From Piezodorus guildinii (Eukaryota; Arthropoda; Insecta; Hemiptera; Pentatomidae), in contig CM041292.1 in the NCBI GenBank assembly GCA_023052935.1, positions 107,005,906 to 107,069,905 of the forward strand: DNA of 64,000 bases, given 5' to 3'. This document shows, piece after piece, positions 60,016 to 64,000 of the stretch (the first letter of the stretch is position 1; every line of letters starts with the position of its first letter). The translations under genes were made by a program, and so were the position numbers. The notes below the pieces were generated by a model, which was not told the origin of the DNA, ran no database searches, and saw only the letters and a program-made list of their open reading frames with translations.

Positions 60016-61347
60016 ACTTACCTCTATATCTATATTTATAAAAATCTCGTGTCACAATGTTTGTTCGCGATAAACTCTGAAATTACTGAACCGACTTTGA
60101 TCAAACTTCGTAAGTATCTTTTATTTGGCCCAACTTAAATGATAGGATAGTTTTTATTACTATTATAAATGGTTGAAAAGTATATTTTTCTAAAACGTAA
60201 AACAAAATTTTTTTAACTCTGGCAACACTGGTTCCAGTAAGTAACCTTCCCATATATTCACATATGTGATTATTAATTCAAATATAAGTGTTTGTTGATT
60301 GTTTCTAAGCGTTCTTATTTATAGAATATACATTCACATTATAGTTTCCAGTTATAATAAAATACATATTACTATAAGTTTCCAGAAAAATTATAAGTAC
60401 TCATTTGAATGAATTGCAATGATTTATGAGTTGCAAAGGAGTTATGATGATATACAATTGTTATGTTTAAAAGATAAAACGATGTTATTGAATAATTTGG
60501 ATGTGGGTACTTAATACTGGTATGTAATTGTAACATTGAGTAAAAAAAATTGATATCTGACATGAAATAATAATCTTTTATTTATCATAAACGCAGTAGC
60601 TTATTTCTATTCGCCTGTATTTCTTTTATATAACCTCACTCAACATAGTCACTATCAATATCTTTCGTAATTTGTAGCAATTTTAATTTAAATTATTTTA
60701 TTTATCAAATTGAATTCACCAAACCGCAAGCAAAGATAAAGAAGTGTAGTTTTTGTTGTTTTTGAAACAAGATATTTATAGTTGTATTAGATTAATTATA
60801 GTAATAGGTTAAGTTGTTTTTAAATCACTTTCCTCATCAACCATAATTCTAAATTTAGTCTAATAAGTTGTCATTTAATTCTTTTAAGTATACAATAGCC
60901 ATCCTGTAGAAGTAGGGACACCCAAAATTACTCAATATATTTTAGCTGTAACGTAATCGTGGTATATAGTCACGTTTGCAACATAAATGTGATTGATATA
61001 CATTGATCTAACGAGTGGGAATATTTTCACTTAAAAACAACTTTGATAAATATAATTGTAAAAAATATAATATTTAAATTTCTTGAAAATGTATACGTCT
61101 TATAATAATGGAGCAGTTGTTGACCGTTTTGACTATATGGTAAGGAAGTTGGTGGAGGGTGCAGCACACCAGTAAGAAAAAATAAAGGAAGTGTTTTTTA
61201 TTGGTAGTTTCTTTGTTACCATACCACATCCCCAAACAACAGCTCCATCATATGCGATTTATAGTTACCACTCATAAACGCATTTATGCAAATTTAAATG
61301 AAGACAAAATGAAATATTCGCGAGCAAAGCCGCGGGATACAGCTTGT
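60016..61347 (+). mobile_element. Helitron-like repeat inserted in family A
   Basis: The left part (TATAAAAATCTCGTGTCACA, GTTCGCGATAAACTCTGAAA, TACTGAACCGACTTTGATCA) and the right end (CGAGCAAAGCCGCGGGATAC then AGCTTG) are the two conserved ends of a repeat type common in arthropods, often classed as Helitron-like with a CTRR 3' end; here it reads CTTG. No target duplication was seen, as expected for Helitrons. There is no Rep/helicase, so it is non-autonomous. Flanks on both sides look like family A (TTTTACTTTTACTTACCT left, TATAATAAGGGGAAGTAGTG right). Classification from memory of end motifs only. Confidence 0.4.
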
Positions 61348-61925
61348 GAAATATATAATAAGGGGAAGTAGTGCGATCGTGGAAATTTTCGAATCCCAGT
61401 TTTCAATGGAAAAACACGTTTCAGGATCTCCTGACTCCAAATGACCAAATGCCGCAAATAGGTGTGTGTGACTAGCTCCAAGTCTAGCTCAAAAACTATA
61501 TGTTGTATAAAACTGAAATTTCACACTTTAGAAGCGTGTATGCGTGTGACGTTATAACAATATTTTCATTGGAATTGGCCAACCAGAAGAGCCACTTTAT
61601 ACCAAACATTTTGAATCTTTTCACGATTTTATCAAAAGTGGGTCAAAGGATTTTGATTGAAATCATTATATCGATGTTCAAATTCAATCATCCGTTATTA
61701 TATCATGTAGTAGTAATATCATAGTTTCATTCTGATTGAAATTGTTTGACAGAGTTAAAATGACGAATTCTGGAATTTCCTTTTTCTAAAGTACCTTCAA
61801 TTTTGTATATTCTAAATAATTAACCATTTTATGTTATTTAGCATTGATAAAAACGGTTAAATATACAAGTTGAACGAATTTCATAATCAACCAAAAGAGG
61901 GAAGAGGAAAACAAATGTTTTTTCC
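61348..61925 (-). repeat. Family A copy, reverse orientation
   Basis: GTGCGATCGTGGAAATTTTC, CAGTTTTCAATGGAAAAACA and AAATGACCAAATGCCGCAAA, a vestigial GTGTGTGT tract, then the central blocks to about 61925. Confidence 0.65.
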
Positions 61926-61999
61926 TAAATAGAGTTAGAGTGTTGGAATAGGTTATATAAATAATATAGGTTAGAATAACTTTTTTTATTATGAAGCTG

Positions 62000-62205
62000 A
62001 GGAAATTATCGGAGATTATCAATGTGGTTCTAGGCGGAATCGCTCGACTATTGATCAAATATTTTCCTTACGTCAAATATTAGAGAAAAAGTTGGAATAC
62101 AACAGAGTAGTAAATCAATTTTATATCGATTTTACAAAGGCTTATGATTCCATAGACCGTCAGAAGCTGTATAACATCATGATTGAACAGGGAATACCTT
62201 GAAAG
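62000..62205 (+). pseudogene. RTE-type reverse-transcriptase fragment
   Basis: Encodes GDYQCGSRRNRSTIDQIFSL, RQILEKKLEYNRVVNQFYID and FTKAYDSIDRQKLYNIMIEQ, the palm start with the first catalytic Asp. Closely related to the fragment at 9.9-11.2 kb. It ends abruptly at about 62205. Confidence 0.75.
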
Positions 62206-62229
62206 TTAGTAAACGTAGTACAGATCCTA

Positions 62230-62560
62230 GGATCATACCTTTACCAAATCATTAACTCTCAACACCCTCCATACATCCACAGTCTCCTACAATTTAAATC
62301 CTCAGTTCACTCACTTGAAACAAGATCGCGCCATTCCGACCTTTATTTGCCTATCCATAGGACTAAAACATTTGATCGTTCCTTCCTTGTCCGCTCCTCT
62401 AATTTCTGGAATTCTCTACCTACTCATATCCGCCATGCTGCTTCCCTCTCCTCATTCAAATCCCAACTTTTCCAATACCTTTTATTATCCCAAAAAGACG
62501 CTCAGAAACAGTAACATTTATATTTCTGACATCACACTTTAATTAAGAATAATTTTGTTC
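62230..62560 (+). pseudogene. LINE C-terminal fragment (CR1/jockey-like)
   Basis: Encodes TRSRHSDLYLPIHRTKTFDR and SFLVRSSNFWNSLPTHIRHA, the conserved C-terminal region of CR1/jockey-type polymerases (FxxxFWNSLP). It is a different LINE from the RTE fragment just before it. No catalytic domain. Confidence 0.65.
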
Positions 62561-62564
62561 ATTG

Positions 62565-64000
62565 TCTATATTTAAATGCTGTTATCTATTAATTAATTAC
62601 AATTACAACCTATTAATTTCGATTACAATTGAAATTTAGTCTAAGTATAACTATTTCAAATTAAATCACAATTTTGTAGAATATATCGCAACCGTTTAAC
62701 ACATGTCGAGAAAGGTTAATTACTAATTTAATGTAGAATTCTTTACCAAACTTGATCATTTTAATTAACTATTATTGGTGAAATTGATACAAACTTCGAC
62801 ATACGAATCGCTAATTAGGCAATTTTTGTGATTGCTGTTATTATACTTATGCCTATTATGATTTATATCATTACTATTTTCTTTTAATTATCCGAAAAAT
62901 GCTAAAATTAACAACTAAAATCGAAACCGATCTATCTGGCCAACATTCTTCCTGTATATACAAGTTCAAAAACATTTTCATAAATTTGATTTAAAATACA
63001 CTAAATTAGTATTTATTCATTTATTGATTAGGAGTAACGAATTTTTTATTATTCGTAATTCGGATTCTACGCATCTTGAAACGTAACCTCTCAATTTTTT
63101 TTTTTTTTTGGTCGATTACAAAGGTTATTCAAAATAATCAACCAAAAACGTACCTACTGATGAGGTACCTTTCAAAGTATTTTAAAATTATGAAATATCG
63201 TAAATTGAAATGATTTTTTTTTTTTTTTTTTTTTTTTAAGTGAATTACTAATTAGAAGGAAAATTTTACGAGAAAATTAAATCTGAAGAGACATTTCTGA
63301 TCAGCAATTAATATTCAAGATAGTATTTTGTTTGAGAGGGTACCCATAATCGTTAAAGCCACAGGCTTAAGAGCTTGAATATTTCAAAAATAAAATAAAA
63401 CATCATTTAACCGCAGCCATTTTAAGTTTGCAAAGAAGATTGTAGTAAATAAGTTCCTCATTGGGCAATAATACTTCAGCGTGTCTCTATGATGCCATCA
63501 TAACCTTACTGTATATTTATTTGTAGTATTAGTTGATAAAATTATAAATATTACTTAACTAAGTATATAATTTTATTTAATAACTTGTATATTCATATGA
63601 GACGGCATTATAATGTTTTGGGATTTGTCGTACAGCTAATTGGTGTATGGTATTTATGTTTTTTGTTTGTAGTCACTTACAAGAAGAACTGCTGGTATTC
63701 CTTTTTTTTTTTTTTTTTTGTCCCTTAGAATGGGTAGATTTAAACGAAACTAATTTTAGCATGTATCATATTTAAAATTTGTTTATTTGGAAAAAAAAAT
63801 AAATAGTTTATACTGTATTTTTTATTTTTATCTTTTAAAAGTTTCGAAACCCGAAAAGATTTGGTTAAAGTTTCAGAACCAGAATTAAAATTAAAAACAG
63901 CCCAAATGGATAATAAAATAAAATCTATGTAAATAGAGCAAAACATGTTACATTAAACCAATGTAATGAATTAATTATATTTAAAATCAAAAGTAAATAC
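62565..64000. other. AT-rich sequence, no gene recognised
   Basis: Contains poly(T) tracts near 63097, 63211 and 63701 and the repeat at 63030-63165 related to 27350-27490. No exon was recognised. Confidence 0.35.

Overview
This window is AT-rich animal nuclear DNA with spliced genes, very long introns, many microsatellites and a dense load of retrotransposons and DNA transposons. The protein sequences (an insect-type stomatin and an arthropod-type CUB-domain secreted protein) and the jockey, RTE and R1-like retrotransposons point to an arthropod, most likely an insect. Hemiptera is a guess I cannot prove. There are no operons, no CRISPR array and no convincing functional tRNA or rRNA genes.

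Two host genes are clear. On the + strand, the last four coding exons of a stomatin/Mec-2 (SPFH/band 7) gene lie at 14666-38646, with introns of about 4.8, 17.9 and 0.9 kb; the 5' part of the gene was not found and probably lies left of the window. On the - strand, a complete secreted CUB-domain gene runs from a start codon at 59212, with a TATA box just upstream, to a stop at 51772, in nine or ten coding exons. One small exon is ambiguous in its splice donor and reading phase. A single orphan terminal exon at 43973-44089 (-) suggests a third gene that I cannot name.

The rest is mobile DNA. 1-14 kb holds LINE remnants, one (9.88-11.2 kb) with an inverted 5' end, an uncharacterised repeat (called family A here) with an internal CA microsatellite, and a 1.19-kb element with RSS-like CACAGTG ends and a 5-bp target duplication, as in Transib elements. 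The stomatin introns (14.7-38.5 kb) hold two MITEs with clear ends and duplications, RTE-type fragments, an internally deleted mariner, and a 5.1-kb jockey-clade retrotransposon at about 30010-35143 (-). Both ORFs of that element are open and it has matching target duplications, so it is young and possibly active.

44-50 kb is a nest of insertions: a SINE inside an RTE-like LINE, and a family A copy split by an R1-like LINE in its GT microsatellite and by a truncated jockey copy. 55-64 kb holds the 5' half of the CUB gene, several tRNA-derived SINEs, more family A copies and a Helitron-like repeat. The nesting gives a relative order: family A is old, while jockey, the SINEs and the R1-like LINE are younger.
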